Part shown: positions 37,684 through 48,303 of the stretch, one piece after another | Numbering within the stretch: position 1 is the first letter of the stretch | How the letters are laid out: every line of letters starts with the position of its first letter | Source: Streptomyces pristinaespiralis | GTDB taxonomy: Bacteria; Actinomycetota; Actinomycetes; Streptomycetales; Streptomycetaceae | DNA: 64,000 nucleotides | Direction: 5' to 3' | Assembly (NCBI RefSeq): GCF_001278075.1 | Contig: NZ_CP011340.1 | Location: forward strand, 3,782,001 to 3,846,000 | Made by a program: the position numbers and the translations under genes | Notes under the pieces: model-generated | Told to the model about the DNA's origin: nothing | Seen by the model: the letters and a program-made list of their open reading frames with translations, nothing else | Databases searched by the model: none

Positions 37684-39037
37684 CGTCAGCCTCCTTTCCG
37701 TCCCGAGGACCATCACTGTCATTGGGGCCGCCGCTGACGATCAGTTCGCGTTCGCGCCGGGGCCGCCTGCGCGGCACCGGGGGCAACTCCTGGCCGGGCA
37801 GCGGCGGTACGGGGAAACCGCCCGCCATCGGGTCGAAGGCCGCGGGCGGCGCCTCGGCCGCCTCGTCCGCCTTTTCCTTGCGGCCGCGGAACATGTCGGC
37901 GACGAAGGAGAGCAGCAGCACCGCGATCACCGCGCCGCCGACGTACAGCACGATCTGCTGGAAGTCGTAGTTCTCGTTGCGCAGCGCGCGCACGGTCGCC
38001 ACCAGCATCAGCCAGACCACGGAGACCGGGATCAGGACCTTCCAGCCGAGCTTCATCAGCTGGTCGTAGCGGACCCGGGGCAGCGTGCCGCGCAGCCAGA
38101 TGAAGAAGAACAGCAGCAGCTGGACCTTGAGGACGAACCAGAGCATCGGCCACCAGCCGTGGTTCGCGCCCTCCCAGAAGGTGGAGATCGGGTACGGCGC
38201 CCGCCAGCCGCCCAGGAAGAGCGTCACGGAGACGGCGGAGACGGTGACCATGTTGACGTACTCGGCCAGCATGAACATCGCGAACTTGATGGAGCTGTAC
38301 TCGGTGTTGAAGCCGCCGACCAGGTCGCCCTCGGACTCCGGCATGTCGAACGGGGCGCGGTTGGTCTCACCGACCATCGTGACGACGTAGATGATGAAGG
38401 AGACCGGCAGCAGGATGATGAACCAGCGGTCGGCCTGCGCCTCCACGATCGCCGAGGTCGACATGGACCCGGAGTAGAGGAAGACGGAGGCGAACGCCGC
38501 GCCCATCGCGATCTCGTAGGAGATCATCTGCGCGCAGGAGCGCAGACCGCCGAGCAGCGGGTAGGTCGAGCCGGACGACCAGCCGGCGAGCACGATGCCG
38601 TAGATGCCGACGGAGGCGATCGCGAGGATGTAGAGCATCGCGATCGGCAGGTCGGTGAGCTGCATCGTGGTGCGCTGGCCGAAGATCGACACCTCGTTCC
38701 CCGAGGGGCCGAAGGGGATCACGGCGATCGCCATGAAGGCGGGGATCGCGGCCACGACCGGCGCCAGGACGTAGACGATCTTGTCGGCCCGCTTGACGAT
38801 GACGTCTTCCTTCAGCATCAGCTTGATGCCGTCGGCGAGCGACTGGAGCATGCCCCAGGGGCCGTGCCTGTTGGGGCCGATCCGCAGCTGCATCCAGGCG
38901 ACGACCTTGCGCTCCCACACGATGGAGAAGAGCACGGTCACCATCAGGAAGGCGAAGCAGAACACCGCCTTGATGAGGACGAGCCACCAGGGGTCGCGTC
39001 CGAACATCGACAGGTCTTCCAATGCCAGGACGGTCAT
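37676..39037 (-). CDS. nuoH: NADH-quinone oxidoreductase subunit H
   Basis: 453 residues. Core motifs are [40 protein letters not shown] and the quinone-loop [20 protein letters not shown]. The last 75 residues form a hydrophilic Pro/Arg-rich extension typical of actinobacterial NuoH. The ATG at 39037 overlaps the nuoG stop (ATGA). Confidence 0.95.
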   Translation of the reverse strand: MTVLALEDLSMFGRDPWWLVLIKAVFCFAFLMVTVLFSIVWERKVVAWMQLRIGPNRHGPWGMLQSLADGIKLMLKEDVIVKRADKIVYVLAPVVAAIPAFMAIAVIPFGPSGNEVSIFGQRTTMQLTDLPIAMLYILAIASVGIYGIVLAGWSSGSTYPLLGGLRSCAQMISYEIAMGAAFASVFLYSGSMSTSAIVEAQADRWFIILLPVSFIIYVVTMVGETNRAPFDMPESEGDLVGGFNTEYSSIKFAMFMLAEYVNMVTVSAVSVTLFLGGWRAPYPISTFWEGANHGWWPMLWFVLKVQLLLFFFIWLRGTLPRVRYDQLMKLGWKVLIPVSVVWLMLVATVRALRNENYDFQQIVLYVGGAVIAVLLLSFVADMFRGRKEKADEAAEAPPAAFDPMAGGFPVPPLPGQELPPVPRRRPRRERELIVSGGPNDSDGPRDGKEADGV

Positions 39038-41520
39038 GCCTCCACCTCCGTCGCGCCCGTCGCCGCCGCGATACGGACCAGCTCGCCGGGGCGCGCCCCG
39101 GTGTCCGTGGTGACGCCGCCGCCGACGGAGTTCATCGGCAGCCACACCACCCGGTCGGGCATCTCGCTCACCTGGAGCGGCAGCCGTACGGAGCCGGCCG
39201 GTCCGCGGACCTCCAGCTCGTCGCCGTCCTTGACGCCCGTCTCCGCCGCCGTGGCCGCGGACAGCCGGGCGACCGCGGCGTGCCGGGTGCCGGCCAGTGC
39301 CTCGTCGCCCTGCTGGAGCAGACCCTGGTCGAGCAGGAGCCGGTGTCCCGCGAGGACCGCCTCGCCGGAGCCCGGCCGGGGCAGCGGCTCGGCGCTCTGT
39401 ACCGGTTCGGTGGCCCGGGGGCCGTCCCAGCTGCCGAGCCGGTCCAGTTCGGTGCGTACGGACTTGAGGTCCGGCAGCCCGAAGGGCACGTCGAGCGCGT
39501 CGGCGAGCATGTGCAGCACCCGTGCGTCGGTCGGCGCGAGGGTCCGGGTCATCTGCTCGGGCTTGAGCGCCGCCTCGAACATCCGGGCCCTGCCCTCCCA
39601 GTTGAGGAAGGTGCCGGGCTTCTCCGCGACGGCCGCGACGGGGAGGACCACGTCCGCCCGCTCGGTGACCTCGCTGGGGCGCAGCTCCAGCGACACGAGG
39701 AAGCCGACCGCGTCGAGCGCCTCCCGCGCCCGTGCCGGGTCGGGCAGGTCCGCGACCTCGACGCCAGCGACGAGCAGCGCGCCCAGTTCGCCGGTGGCCG
39801 CGGCCTCGACGATCTGGCCGGTGTCGCGGCCGTAGCGGTGCGGCAGTTCACGTACCCGCCAGACCTCCGCGGTCTCCGTGCGGGCCCGGGGGTCGGTCGC
39901 CGGGCGGCCGCCGGGCAGCAGCGACGGCAGCGCGCCCGCCTCCACGGCGCCCCGCTCTCCGGCGCGGCGCGGGATCCACACCAGCTGTGCGCCGGTCGCG
40001 ACAGAGGCACGGACGGCGGCGGTGAGACCGCCGGGCACGGCGGCGAGCCGCTCGCCGACCACGATCACCGCGCCCTCGGCGCGCAGCGCCTCCGACGCCT
40101 TCGCGCCGGCCTCGTCGAGGCCTTCGCCCGAGGCGAGGGCGTTCAGCCACTCGGTCTCGGTGCCGGGCGCCGCGGGAAGCAGGGTGCCGCCCGCCTTCAC
40201 GAGTCCGCGCGTGGCGTGCGTGGCGAGGGAGAAGGCACGCTGTCCGTGCTGGCGGTTGGCCTTGCGCAGCCGCAGGAAGACCCCGGGGGCCTCCTCCTCC
40301 GCCTCGAAGCCCGCGAGCAGCACCGCCGGGGCCTTCTCCAGCGACGTGTAGGTGACCCCGGTGCCGGAGAGGTCCCGGCCCTGCCCCGCGACGCGCGCCG
40401 CGAGGAAGTCGGCCTCCTCCGCGGAGTGCGCCCGCGCACGGAAGTCGATGTCGTTGGTGTCGAGCGCGACCCGGGCGAACTTGGCGTACGCGTAGGCGTC
40501 CTCGACGGTCAGCCGGCCGCCGGTCAGGACACCGGTGCGGCCCTTGACGAGGCCGCGGGCCGCGGCCTCCAGCGCCTCCGGCCAGCTCGCAGGCTCCAGC
40601 ACTCCCTGCTCGTTGCGCACGAGCGGCGTGGTGAGCCGGTCACGCTGCTGGGCGTAGCGGAAGCCGAAGCGGCCCTTGTCGCACAGCCACTCCTCGTTGA
40701 CCTCCGGGTCCTGTGCGGCCAGCCGCCGCATGACCTTGCCGCGGCGGTGGTCGGTGCGGGTGGCGCAGCCGCCCGCACAGTGCTCGCACACGCTCGGCGA
40801 GGACACCAGGTCGAAGGGGCGGGAGCGGAAGCGGTAGGCGGCCGAGGTCAGCGCGCCCACCGGGCAGATCTGGATGGTGTTGCCGGAGAAGTACGACTCG
40901 AACGGGTCGCCCTCACCGGTGCCGACCTGCTGCAGCGCGCCGCGCTCCAGCAGCTCGATCATCGGGTCGCCGGCGACCTGGTTGGAGAAGCGGGTGCAGC
41001 GGGCGCAGAGAACGCACCGCTCGCGGTCGAGCAGCACCTGCGTGGAGAGCGGGACCGGCTTCTCGAAGGTGCGCTTCTTGCCGTCGAACCGCGATTCGGC
41101 CTGGCCGTGCGAGACGGCCTGGTTCTGCAGGGGGCACTCGCCGCCCTTGTCGCAGACCGGGCAGTCCAGCGGATGGTTGATCAGCAGCAGCTCCATCACG
41201 CCCTTCTGCGCCTTCTCGGCGACGGGCGAGGTGAGCTGCGACCTGACGACCATGCCGTCGGTGCAGGTGATGGTGCAGGAGGCCATCGGCTTGCGCTGGC
41301 CCTCCACCTCGACGATGCACTGGCGGCAGGCGCCGGCCGGGTCGAGGAGCGGGTGGTCGCAGAAGCGCGGGATCTCGATGCCGAGGAGCTCGGCGGCCCG
41401 GATGACCAGCGTCCCCTTGGGGACGGAGATCTCGATGCCGTCGATGGTCAGCGTCACGAGGTCCTCGGGCGGGACCGGGGCCTCGGAGCCCCCGGAGGGG
41501 GCAGACGTCGTGACCGTCAT
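39034..41520 (-). CDS. nuoG: NADH-quinone oxidoreductase subunit G
   Basis: 828-residue iron-sulfur subunit. N1b [2Fe-2S] motifs: [21 protein letters not shown]5 with its His ligand and N4: [19 protein letters not shown] and [10 protein letters not shown]. The extra N7 [4Fe-4S] motif is also present ([13 protein letters not shown], with a distant Cys in [12 protein letters not shown]). The molybdopterin-like domain follows. The ATG at 41520 overlaps nuoF. Confidence 0.95.
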   Translation of the reverse strand: MTVTTSAPSGGSEAPVPPEDLVTLTIDGIEISVPKGTLVIRAAELLGIEIPRFCDHPLLDPAGACRQCIVEVEGQRKPMASCTITCTDGMVVRSQLTSPVAEKAQKGVMELLLINHPLDCPVCDKGGECPLQNQAVSHGQAESRFDGKKRTFEKPVPLSTQVLLDRERCVLCARCTRFSNQVAGDPMIELLERGALQQVGTGEGDPFESYFSGNTIQICPVGALTSAAYRFRSRPFDLVSSPSVCEHCAGGCATRTDHRRGKVMRRLAAQDPEVNEEWLCDKGRFGFRYAQQRDRLTTPLVRNEQGVLEPASWPEALEAAARGLVKGRTGVLTGGRLTVEDAYAYAKFARVALDTNDIDFRARAHSAEEADFLAARVAGQGRDLSGTGVTYTSLEKAPAVLLAGFEAEEEAPGVFLRLRKANRQHGQRAFSLATHATRGLVKAGGTLLPAAPGTETEWLNALASGEGLDEAGAKASEALRAEGAVIVVGERLAAVPGGLTAAVRASVATGAQLVWIPRRAGERGAVEAGALPSLLPGGRPATDPRARTETAEVWRVRELPHRYGRDTGQIVEAAATGELGALLVAGVEVADLPDPARAREALDAVGFLVSLELRPSEVTERADVVLPVAAVAEKPGTFLNWEGRARMFEAALKPEQMTRTLAPTDARVLHMLADALDVPFGLPDLKSVRTELDRLGSWDGPRATEPVQSAEPLPRPGSGEAVLAGHRLLLDQGLLQQGDEALAGTRHAAVARLSAATAAETGVKDGDELEVRGPAGSVRLPLQVSEMPDRVVWLPMNSVGGGVTTDTGARPGELVRIAAATGATEVEA

Positions 41521-42893
41521 GCGTTCACCTCCATGTGCTTGTCCGCCCAGGCCGTCGACCTGGCAGGGTCGAAGGGACAACCGCCCTGCGTGATGTGCTG
41601 CTCGTACTCCTCGCGGAAGTACTTGAGCGAGGAGAAGATCGGCGAGGCGGCACCGTCGCCGAGGGCACAGAACGACTTGCCGTTGATGTTGTCGGCGATG
41701 TCGTTCAGCTTGTCGAGATCGGACATCACGCCGTTGCCGGCCTCGATGTCGCGAAGCAACTGGACGAGCCAGTACGTGCCTTCGCGGCACGGTGTGCACT
41801 TGCCGCAGGACTCGTGGGCGTAGAACTCGGTCCAGCGGGTGACGGCCCGCACCACGCAGGTCGTCTCGTCGAAGCACTGGAGCGCCTTGGTGCCAAGCAT
41901 CGAACCCGCGGCGCCCACGCCCTCGTAGTCCAGCGGGACGTCGAGGTGCTCGTCGGTGAACATCGGGGTCGAGGAGCCGCCCGGCGTCCAGAACTTCAGC
42001 CGGTGGCCGGGCCGCATGCCGCCGCTCATGTCGAGCAGCTGGCGCAGGGTGATGCCGAGCGGGGCCTCGTACTGGCCGGGGCTCGCGACGTGGCCGCTGA
42101 GCGAGTACAGCGTGAAGCCCGGGGACTTCTCGCTGCCCATCGACCTGAACCAGTCCTTGCCCTTGTGCAGGATCGCGGGAACCGACGCGATGGACTCGAC
42201 GTTGTTCACCACAGTGGGGCAGGCGTACAGGCCGGCGACCGCGGGGAAGGGGGGCCTCAGCCGGGGCTGGCCGCGGCGGCCTTCGAGGGAGTCCAGGAGC
42301 GCGGTCTCCTCACCGCAGATGTAGGCGCCGGCGCCCGCGTGCACGGTGAGTTCGAGGTCGAGGCCGCTGCCGAGGATGTTCTTGCCGAGGAATCCCGCCT
42401 CGTACGCCTCGCGCACGGCCTCGTGCAGCCGCCGCAGGACGGGGACGACCTCGCCGCGCAGATAGATGAAGGCGTGGCTGGAGCGGATCGCGTAGCAGGC
42501 GATCACGATCCCCTCGATGAGGGAGTGCGGATTGGCGAAGAGAAGGGGGATGTCCTTGCAGGTGCCGGGCTCCGACTCGTCGGCGTTGACGACGAGGTAG
42601 TGCGGCTTGCCGTCGCCCTGCGGAATGAACTGCCACTTCATGCCGGTGGGGAAGCCCGCGCCGCCACGGCCGCGCAGTCCGGCGTCCTTGACGTACGCGA
42701 TCAGGTCGTCGGGCGACATGGCGAGCGCCTTGCGCAGGCCCTCGTAGCCGTCGTGCCTGCGGTAGGTCGCGAGCGTCCACGACCGCGGATCGTCCCAGAA
42801 GGCCGACAGGACAGGGGAGAGGAGCTTTTCAGGGCTGCTCTCTCCCCCGACCTCCGGCCGGGAGCCGCCGTCGTACTCGGTGGACAAGGTCAT
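41517..42893 (-). CDS. nuoF: NADH-quinone oxidoreductase subunit F (NADH/FMN)
   Basis: 458 residues. FMN/NADH-binding glycine motif [20 protein letters not shown]-site ESEPGTCKD, and the N3 cluster ligands [12 protein letters not shown] with a later Cys in [10 protein letters not shown]. The ATG at 42893 is preferred over an overlapping GTG at 42896 because it lies seven bases from ggagg. Confidence 0.96.
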   Translation of the reverse strand: MTLSTEYDGGSRPEVGGESSPEKLLSPVLSAFWDDPRSWTLATYRRHDGYEGLRKALAMSPDDLIAYVKDAGLRGRGGAGFPTGMKWQFIPQGDGKPHYLVVNADESEPGTCKDIPLLFANPHSLIEGIVIACYAIRSSHAFIYLRGEVVPVLRRLHEAVREAYEAGFLGKNILGSGLDLELTVHAGAGAYICGEETALLDSLEGRRGQPRLRPPFPAVAGLYACPTVVNNVESIASVPAILHKGKDWFRSMGSEKSPGFTLYSLSGHVASPGQYEAPLGITLRQLLDMSGGMRPGHRLKFWTPGGSSTPMFTDEHLDVPLDYEGVGAAGSMLGTKALQCFDETTCVVRAVTRWTEFYAHESCGKCTPCREGTYWLVQLLRDIEAGNGVMSDLDKLNDIADNINGKSFCALGDGAASPIFSSLKYFREEYEQHITQGGCPFDPARSTAWADKHMEVNA

Positions 42894-43723
42894 CACTCAC
42901 CCTCCGCGACAGGTCCGGCCGGGTTGTCCGGGTCGGATGCCGACGTCTTCTGCGGTGCGTCGTGCGAGCTGAGGTGCTCGGATCCGGCCTGCGGACGGTC
43001 CTCGGGGTACTCGCCGCGCGGGTGGACCACCCGCGCCGGAGCGGCCTCGCCCTTGGCGAGCTTGAGACCGATGAGCGACGCGGGTCCCGCGCCGCCGCCG
43101 GCCTCCACCGCGCCGGGCCGCTGGTCGGGGAAGCCGGCCAGGATGCGGGCCGTCTCCTTGTAGGTGCACAGCGGCGCGCCACGGGTGGGGACGACCTGCT
43201 CGCCCGCGCGCAGGTCGTCGACGAGCTGCTTGGCGGACTGAGGCGTCTGGTTGTCGAAGAACTCCCAGTTGACCATCACCACGGGCGCGAAGTCGCAGGC
43301 CGCGTTGCACTCGATGTGCTCGAGGGTGATCTTGCCGTCGTGGGTCGTCTCGTTGTTGCCGACGCCGAGGTGCTCCTTCAGCTCCTCGAAGATCGCGTCG
43401 CCGCCCATCACCGCGCAGAGCGTGTTGGTGCAGACGCCGACCTGGTACTCGCCGGACGGCTTGCGCCGGTACATCGAGTAGAAGGTCGCGACCGCGGTGA
43501 CCTCTGCCGTGGTCAGGTCCAGCATCTCGGCGCAGAACCGCATGCCGGTGCGGGAGACATGGCCCTCCTCCGACTGCACCAGGTGCAGCAGCGGCAGCAG
43601 GGCGGACCGGCTGCCGGGGTAGCGGGCGATGATCTCCTTCGCGTCCGCCTCGAGCCGCGCACGCACCTCGGCCGGGTAGTCCGGGGCGGGCAGCTGCGGC
43701 ATGCCCAGTGATACGTCCGTCAT
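42893..43723 (-). CDS. nuoE: NADH-quinone oxidoreductase subunit E
   Basis: 276 residues. Thioredoxin-like [2Fe-2S] domain with N1a ligands VCTNTLCAV and [13 protein letters not shown]. The last 80 residues form a hydrophilic tail ([17 protein letters not shown]). The ATG at 43723 overlaps the nuoD stop (ATGA). Confidence 0.95.
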   Translation of the reverse strand: MTDVSLGMPQLPAPDYPAEVRARLEADAKEIIARYPGSRSALLPLLHLVQSEEGHVSRTGMRFCAEMLDLTTAEVTAVATFYSMYRRKPSGEYQVGVCTNTLCAVMGGDAIFEELKEHLGVGNNETTHDGKITLEHIECNAACDFAPVVMVNWEFFDNQTPQSAKQLVDDLRAGEQVVPTRGAPLCTYKETARILAGFPDQRPGAVEAGGGAGPASLIGLKLAKGEAAPARVVHPRGEYPEDRPQAGSEHLSSHDAPQKTSASDPDNPAGPVAEGE

Positions 43724-45042
43724 CGGTCGACGCCTCCCATCACGGGGTCGATGGACGCGACGGCGACGATGACGTCGGCCACCTGGCCGCCTTCGCACAT
43801 GGCCGCCATGGCCTGCAGATTGGTGAACGACGGGTCCCTGAAGTGGACCCGGAAGGGGCGGGTCCCGCCGTCGGAGACGACATGGACGCCGAGTTCGCCC
43901 TTCGGGGACTCGACCGCGGCGTACGCCTGTCCGGCCGGCACCCTGAACCCCTCGGTCACCAGCTTGAAGTGGTGGATCAGGGCCTCCATCGAGGTGCCCA
44001 TGATCTTCTTGATGTGGTCCAGGGAGTTGCCGAGACCGTCGGGGCCGAGCGCGAGCTGCGCGGGCCAGGCGATCTTCTTGTCGGCGACCATCACCGGGCC
44101 CGGCTCGAGCCGGTCCAGGCACTGCTCGACGATCCGCAGCGACTGCCGCATCTCCTCGAGGCGGATGAGGAAGCGCCCGTAGGAGTCGCAGGTGTCGGCG
44201 GTCGGGACGTCGAAGTCGTACGTCTCGTAGCCGCAGTACGGGTCGGTCTTGCGCAGGTCGTGGGCGAGGCCCGTGGAGCGCAGGATCGGGCCGGTCGCGC
44301 CGAGCGCCATGCACCCGGTGAGGTCCAGGTACCCGACGTCCTGCATACGGGCCTTGAAGATCGGGTTGCCGGTGGCGAGCTTGTCGTACTCCGGCAGGTT
44401 CTTCTTCATCGTCTTCACGAACTCGCGGAGCTGGTCGACCGCGCCGGGGGGCAGGTCCTGGGCCAGTCCGCCGGGCCTGATGTACGCGTGGTTCATGCGC
44501 AGGCCGGTGATCAGCTCGTAGATGTCGAGAATGAGTTCACGATCACGGAATCCGTAGATCATGATCGTGGTGGCGCCGAGCTCCATACCGCCGGTGGCGA
44601 TGCACACCAGGTGCGACGAGAGGCGGTTGAGCTCCATCAGCAGGACGCGGATGACGGTCGCCCGGTCGGGGATCTGGTCCTCGATGCCGAGCAGCCGCTC
44701 CACGCCGAGGCAGTACGCCGTCTCGTTGAAGAACGGCGTCAGGTAGTCCATGCGCGTCACGAAGGTGGTGCCCTGCGTCCACGTCCGGTACTCGAGGTTC
44801 TTCTCGATGCCGGTGTGGAGGTAACCGATGCCGCAGCGGGCCTCGGTGACCGTCTCGCCGTCGATCTCGAGGATCAGGCGGAGCACTCCGTGCGTGGAGG
44901 GGTGCTGCGGGCCCATGTTGACGACGATGCGCTCGTCGTCGGCCTTGGCTGCGGACCGGACGACCTCGTCCCAGTCGCCACCGGTGACCGTGTAGACGGG
45001 GCCCTCGGTGGTTTCGCGTGCGTGTGCAGACGGTGTAGTCAC
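43720..45042 (-). CDS. nuoD: NADH-quinone oxidoreductase subunit D
   Basis: 440-residue 49-kDa subunit forming the quinone site with NuoB. Recognisable blocks are [20 protein letters not shown] with the quinone-site His, [16 protein letters not shown] and the C-terminal DPVMGGVDR. It is the only nuoD in the window; the accessory cluster has none. GTG start at 45042. Confidence 0.96.
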   Translation of the reverse strand: MTTPSAHARETTEGPVYTVTGGDWDEVVRSAAKADDERIVVNMGPQHPSTHGVLRLILEIDGETVTEARCGIGYLHTGIEKNLEYRTWTQGTTFVTRMDYLTPFFNETAYCLGVERLLGIEDQIPDRATVIRVLLMELNRLSSHLVCIATGGMELGATTIMIYGFRDRELILDIYELITGLRMNHAYIRPGGLAQDLPPGAVDQLREFVKTMKKNLPEYDKLATGNPIFKARMQDVGYLDLTGCMALGATGPILRSTGLAHDLRKTDPYCGYETYDFDVPTADTCDSYGRFLIRLEEMRQSLRIVEQCLDRLEPGPVMVADKKIAWPAQLALGPDGLGNSLDHIKKIMGTSMEALIHHFKLVTEGFRVPAGQAYAAVESPKGELGVHVVSDGGTRPFRVHFRDPSFTNLQAMAAMCEGGQVADVIVAVASIDPVMGGVDR

Positions 45043-45767
45043 GAGTACGACCTCCGCTGGTCCGGAGCCGGGATCTGGGCGCCCTTGTACTCGACGGCGA
45101 TGCCGCCGAGCGGATAGTCCTTGCGCTGCGGGAAGCCCTGCCAGTCGTCCGGCATCATGATCCGGGTGAGGGCGGGGTGGCCGTCGAAGACGAGCCCGAA
45201 GAAGTCGTAGGTCTCGCGCTCGTGCCAGTCGTTGGTCGGATAGACCGACACCAGCGACGGGACGTGCGGGTCGCGGTCCGGGGCGGAGACCTCGAGCCGG
45301 ATCAGCCGGCCGTGGGTGAGCGAGCGCAGGTGGTAGACGGCGTGCAGCTCCCGGCCCTTGTCCTCCAGGTAGTGCACCCCGCTGACCCCGGTGCAGAGCT
45401 CGAAGCGCAGCGCCGGGTCGTCCCGCAGTGTCCTCGCCACCTGCAGCAGGTGTTCGCGCGCGATGTGGAAGGTCAGTTCGCCGCGGTCGACGACGGTCTT
45501 CTCGACGGCGTCCTCGGGGACGATGCCCTGCTCCTCGAGCGCGCCCTCGAGTTCGTCGGCCACCTCGTCGAACCAGCCGCCGTACGGGCGGACGGCCGGG
45601 CCCGGGAGCCGGACGGAGCGGACCAACCCTCCGTAGCCGGACGTGTCCCCTCCGTTGTTGGCGCCGAACATGCCGCGCTGGACGCGGATCTCCTCGCCGT
45701 GCTCGCCGCGCTGACCGGGAAGATTCTGCGCGGAGAGGTCCTTCTCGGGATTCGGCTGGTCCGTCAT
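45039..45767 (-). CDS. nuoC: NADH-quinone oxidoreductase subunit C
   Basis: 242 residues, with the 30-kDa signature [20 protein letters not shown] and the end [12 protein letters not shown]. The N-terminal 75 residues are an actinobacterial extension. It has no repetitive tail, unlike NuoC2. The ATG at 45767 overlaps the nuoB stop. Confidence 0.95.
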   Translation of the reverse strand: MTDQPNPEKDLSAQNLPGQRGEHGEEIRVQRGMFGANNGGDTSGYGGLVRSVRLPGPAVRPYGGWFDEVADELEGALEEQGIVPEDAVEKTVVDRGELTFHIAREHLLQVARTLRDDPALRFELCTGVSGVHYLEDKGRELHAVYHLRSLTHGRLIRLEVSAPDRDPHVPSLVSVYPTNDWHERETYDFFGLVFDGHPALTRIMMPDDWQGFPQRKDYPLGGIAVEYKGAQIPAPDQRRSYS

Positions 45768-46318
45768 CGCAGCAGCCCCTTCATCTCGATCGTCGGGAGC
45801 GCCTTGAGGGCCGCCTCCTCCGCCTCGCGGGCCGCTTCCTCCGCGTTCACACCGAGCTTGGAGCCCTGGATCTTCTGGTGGAGCTTGAGGATCGCGTCCA
45901 TCAGCATCTCGGGGCGCGGGGGGCAGCCGGGCAGATAGATGTCAACGGGGACAATATGATCAACACCCTGCACAATCGCGTAATTGTTGAACATTCCGCC
46001 CGATGACGCGCAAACGCCCATGGAGATGACCCACTTGGGGTTGGGCATCTGGTCGTAGACCTGGCGCAGGACGGGCGCCATCTTCTGGCTCACCCGGCCG
46101 GCCACGATCATCAGGTCGGCCTGGCGCGGCGATCCGCGGAAGACCTCCATACCGAAACGGGCCAGGTCGTACCGGCCGGCGCCGGTCGTCATCATCTCGA
46201 TGGCGCAGCAGGCCAGACCGAACGTCGCGGGAAAGACGGATGACTTGCGCACCCAGCCCGCGGCCTGTTCGACGGTGGTCAGCAGGAAACCGCTCGGCAG
46301 CTTCTCTTCGAGTCCCAT
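45764..46318 (-). CDS. nuoB: NADH-quinone oxidoreductase subunit B
   Basis: 184 residues, cluster N2 subunit. Ligands are the tandem Cys of [10 protein letters not shown], the Cys of [10 protein letters not shown] and that of [10 protein letters not shown]. It starts 18 bp after nuoA. Compact, without the low-complexity ends of NuoB2. Confidence 0.96.
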   Translation of the reverse strand: MGLEEKLPSGFLLTTVEQAAGWVRKSSVFPATFGLACCAIEMMTTGAGRYDLARFGMEVFRGSPRQADLMIVAGRVSQKMAPVLRQVYDQMPNPKWVISMGVCASSGGMFNNYAIVQGVDHIVPVDIYLPGCPPRPEMLMDAILKLHQKIQGSKLGVNAEEAAREAEEAALKALPTIEMKGLLR

Positions 46319-46336
46319 GGTGTGCCCCTCAGCCCC

Positions 46337-46696
46337 TCAGTCCCATTCCAGGCCGCCGCGCCGCCATACATACGCGTAGGCGACGAAGACGGTGAGCACG
46401 AAGAGCAGCATCTCCACGAGCCCGAAGATCCCCAGGGCGTCGAAGGTGACGGCCCAGGGATAGAGGAAGACGATCTCGATGTCGAAAATGATGAAGAGCA
46501 TCGCCGTCAGGTAGTACTTGATCGGAAAGCGTCCGCCTCCGGCGGGCGTAGGTGTGGGCTCGATGCCGCACTCGTACGCTTCGAGCTTTGCCCGGTTGTA
46601 CCGCTTGGGGCCGATAAGCGTGGCCATGACCACGGAGAAGATCGCAAACCCTGCCCCGAGGGCGCCGAGCACAAGGATGGGCGCGTAAGCATTCAC
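46337..46696 (-). CDS. nuoA: NADH-quinone oxidoreductase subunit A
   Basis: 119-residue three-helix subunit, first gene of the 14-gene operon. The loop KLEAYECGIEPT and helix YYLTAMLFIIFDIEIVFLYP are typical. The GTG at 46696 follows aaggag at eight bases; the ATG at 46786 would add 30 atypical residues and overlap the Rex-type operator. Confidence 0.95.
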   Translation of the reverse strand: MNAYAPILVLGALGAGFAIFSVVMATLIGPKRYNRAKLEAYECGIEPTPTPAGGGRFPIKYYLTAMLFIIFDIEIVFLYPWAVTFDALGIFGLVEMLLFVLTVFVAYAYVWRRGGLEWD

Positions 46697-46786
46697 CCTC
46701 CCCGCTCCTTCCAGTCGTCCTTGACCGTTGGACCGCACCCGGGCGATCACCTCGCCGCCTCCCAGACCGTGCCGAAGATCGTGCAC

Positions 46787-46804
46787 ATGTGAGGCAGTTC
46801 ACAA
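46787..46804. promoter_or_regulatory. Rex (ROP) operator upstream of nuoA
   Basis: The minus-strand string ttgtgaactgcctcacat matches the Rex consensus TTGTGAA-N4-TTCACAA at 12 of the 14 defined positions. It lies about 6-24 bp downstream of the likely start of transcription, where a bound repressor would block RNA polymerase. Rex is the NADH/NAD+ sensor of Streptomyces, and nuoA-N is, to my knowledge, among its reported targets. Confidence 0.7.
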
Positions 46805-46817
46805 GCCCGGAACCCGC

Positions 46818-46823
46818 ATCCTA
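46818..46823 (-). promoter_or_regulatory. Candidate -10 box of the nuoA-N promoter
   Basis: Minus-strand TAGGAT fits the Streptomyces -10 pattern, 14 bp upstream of the Rex-type operator. No convincing -35 was found. Confidence 0.4.
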
Positions 46824-47397
46824 TGCCTCTCGGTCTGTGATCTGCGACACGGGGTCGGGCATCGAGTTTGTGATCTCCACCACCCGACGAAGGATCATGA
46901 AGCCGGATGAGGCGTGATCTTCGTACGCGAAGCTCCCGGGTGATCACCAGACGTGACATCCGGAGCTGTTACCGCTGGTCAAAGCCGGGGTGCCCTATCA
47001 AGCGGTGACGGGTGCACGCAAATTCGAGATGGACCGCATCGGGTGATATTGGACCGCCGGGTCACTCGGCAGTGGGATCGGGCGGATCGCGGTGGACCGG
47101 GACCCCGGTCCACGGCCTCCCGGGCACCCGGACGTTGACCGTTCTGTGACCTGCGCCACTCGCTCAAGACTTCAACAAAAGCGGGCTTGGCCAACGACGT
47201 AAAGCGGTGGTAAGCCCACGGCAATTCGGACCTTTTACGGAAAGCCCATGATCACAGCCGTGATCACGCTTGACCGGTTTGCCCGTTACGGCGTCAATAA
47301 AGGTCCATCCAGAGCGGATTCAGAGGTTCCGGTCGTAACTGTGGCGCAACACACGTTTCTTGAAGGGAACCGTGAAGCCCTGATAGCGGTTGTACTC
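46824..47397. other. Divergent control region between nuoA and the NlpC/P60 gene
   Basis: No gene. It contains a 9-bp perfect stem gtggaccgg-gacc-ccggtccac (47092-47113) and a perfect inverted repeat tgatcac-agcc-gtgatca (47249-47266). It also holds a possible plus-strand promoter, ttgacc (47270-47275) with caataa about 18 bp later, giving a leader of roughly 95 nt. A frame in phase with the hydrolase begins at 47248 but is probably leader. No ydaO-type (cyclic-di-AMP) riboswitch core was recognised. Confidence 0.55.
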
Positions 47398-48201
47398 ATG
47401 TCCCACACCGCTCACATACCCAGCCACCGGAAGCCCCGCCGCAGCGCCTCGAAAATGGCGATACGGGCCGGAGTTGCCGGTGGCTTCCTCAGCACCATCG
47501 CGGTGGCAGGTGCCGCCGGGCCGGCGAACGCCGAGCCGGTGACCGAGACCATCGAGATGCCCCTGCTCACCGCCGACTCCCTGGCCGCGGTCGCCCAGTC
47601 CGCGGAGGCCACCCAGCAGGTCGCCCTCGACCTCGAGCTCCAGGCACAGCTGCAGGCCCAGGAAGAGGCCGCCGCCGCCAAGGCCGCGAAGGCCGCCGAG
47701 AAGGCCAAGGCCGAGGCGGACCGCGCCGCGGAGGCCAAGGAGAAGGAAGAGGCGAAGAAGCGCGCCGAGGCCGCCGCCCAGGAGCGCGCGTCCCGCGACT
47801 CCGAGCGCACCACCCTCTCCGCCTCCGCCTCCACGGGCACCGCCACCGGCAGCGCCGCGACCGTGGTCGCCTTCCTCAAGGCGCAGCTCGGCGACGCGTA
47901 CATCATGGGCGCCACCGGCCCCAACGCGTGGGACTGCTCCAGCCTCGTCCAGGCCGCGTACCGCACCGTCGGCATCGACCTGCCGCGGGTCTCCCAGGAC
48001 CAGTCGCTGGCCGGCACCCAGGTCGGCACCTCCAACCTCCAGGTGGGCGACATCCTCTACTGGGGCGGCGCCGGTTCCGCGTACCACACGGGCGTCTACA
48101 TCGGCGACGGCCAGTACCTGGACGCCGCGAACCCCAGCAAGGGCGTCGTCATCCAGGACCTGTCCGGTTACCCGGCGAGCGGCGCGGTCCGCGTCCTCTG
48201 A
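47398..48201 (+). CDS. Secreted NlpC/P60 peptidoglycan hydrolase
   Basis: 267 residues. A signal peptide follows a basic N-terminus (SHRKPRRSASKMAIRAGVAG, cleavage near GPANA-EP). Next comes a long charged Ala/Lys/Glu coiled coil (about residues 65-150). The C-terminal NlpC/P60 papain-like domain has its Cys in AWDCSSLVQAAY and His in SAYHTGVYIGDG. It cuts peptide stems of peptidoglycan outside the cell. The ATG at 47398 lacks a strong ribosome site; an in-frame ATG at 47248 would bury the signal peptide. Confidence 0.92.
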   Translation: MSHTAHIPSHRKPRRSASKMAIRAGVAGGFLSTIAVAGAAGPANAEPVTETIEMPLLTADSLAAVAQSAEATQQVALDLELQAQLQAQEEAAAAKAAKAAEKAKAEADRAAEAKEKEEAKKRAEAAAQERASRDSERTTLSASASTGTATGSAATVVAFLKAQLGDAYIMGATGPNAWDCSSLVQAAYRTVGIDLPRVSQDQSLAGTQVGTSNLQVGDILYWGGAGSAYHTGVYIGDGQYLDAANPSKGVVIQDLSGYPASGAVRVL

Positions 48202-48245
48202 CCGTCCGCCCCGCTCCGGCGGGAGCAGGCAGCACCCGTAGCACC

Positions 48246-48285
48246 GCGGCAGCCCGTCCATGTCATGGACGGGCTGCCGCTTTGT
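48246..48285. terminator. Strong bidirectional terminator, NlpC gene / imine reductase
   Basis: A perfect 15-bp stem, gcggcagcccgtcca / tggacgggctgccgc, loop tgtca, followed by tttgt on the plus strand. Lies between converging genes. Confidence 0.85.
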
Positions 48286-48303
48286 ACGAGGGGAGGGCGC
48301 CGC

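Noticed and set aside
30492-43163. Very long plus-strand open frames opposite the nuo genes (several over 500 codons)
   Set aside because: They lie antisense to well-conserved nuo genes. Their translations are His/Asp/Gln/Arg-rich with no family motifs, as expected from GC-biased third codon positions.
42893-44314. A long upstream extension of nuoE on the minus strand
   Set aside because: The upstream part is a shadow of nuoD in another frame; the ATG at 43723 overlaps the nuoD stop as in neighbouring genes.
47150-47397. A ydaO-type cyclic-di-AMP riboswitch before the NlpC/P60 gene
   Set aside because: The conserved core strings were not found by eye; only unrelated inverted repeats were seen. 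A covariance search would be decisive.
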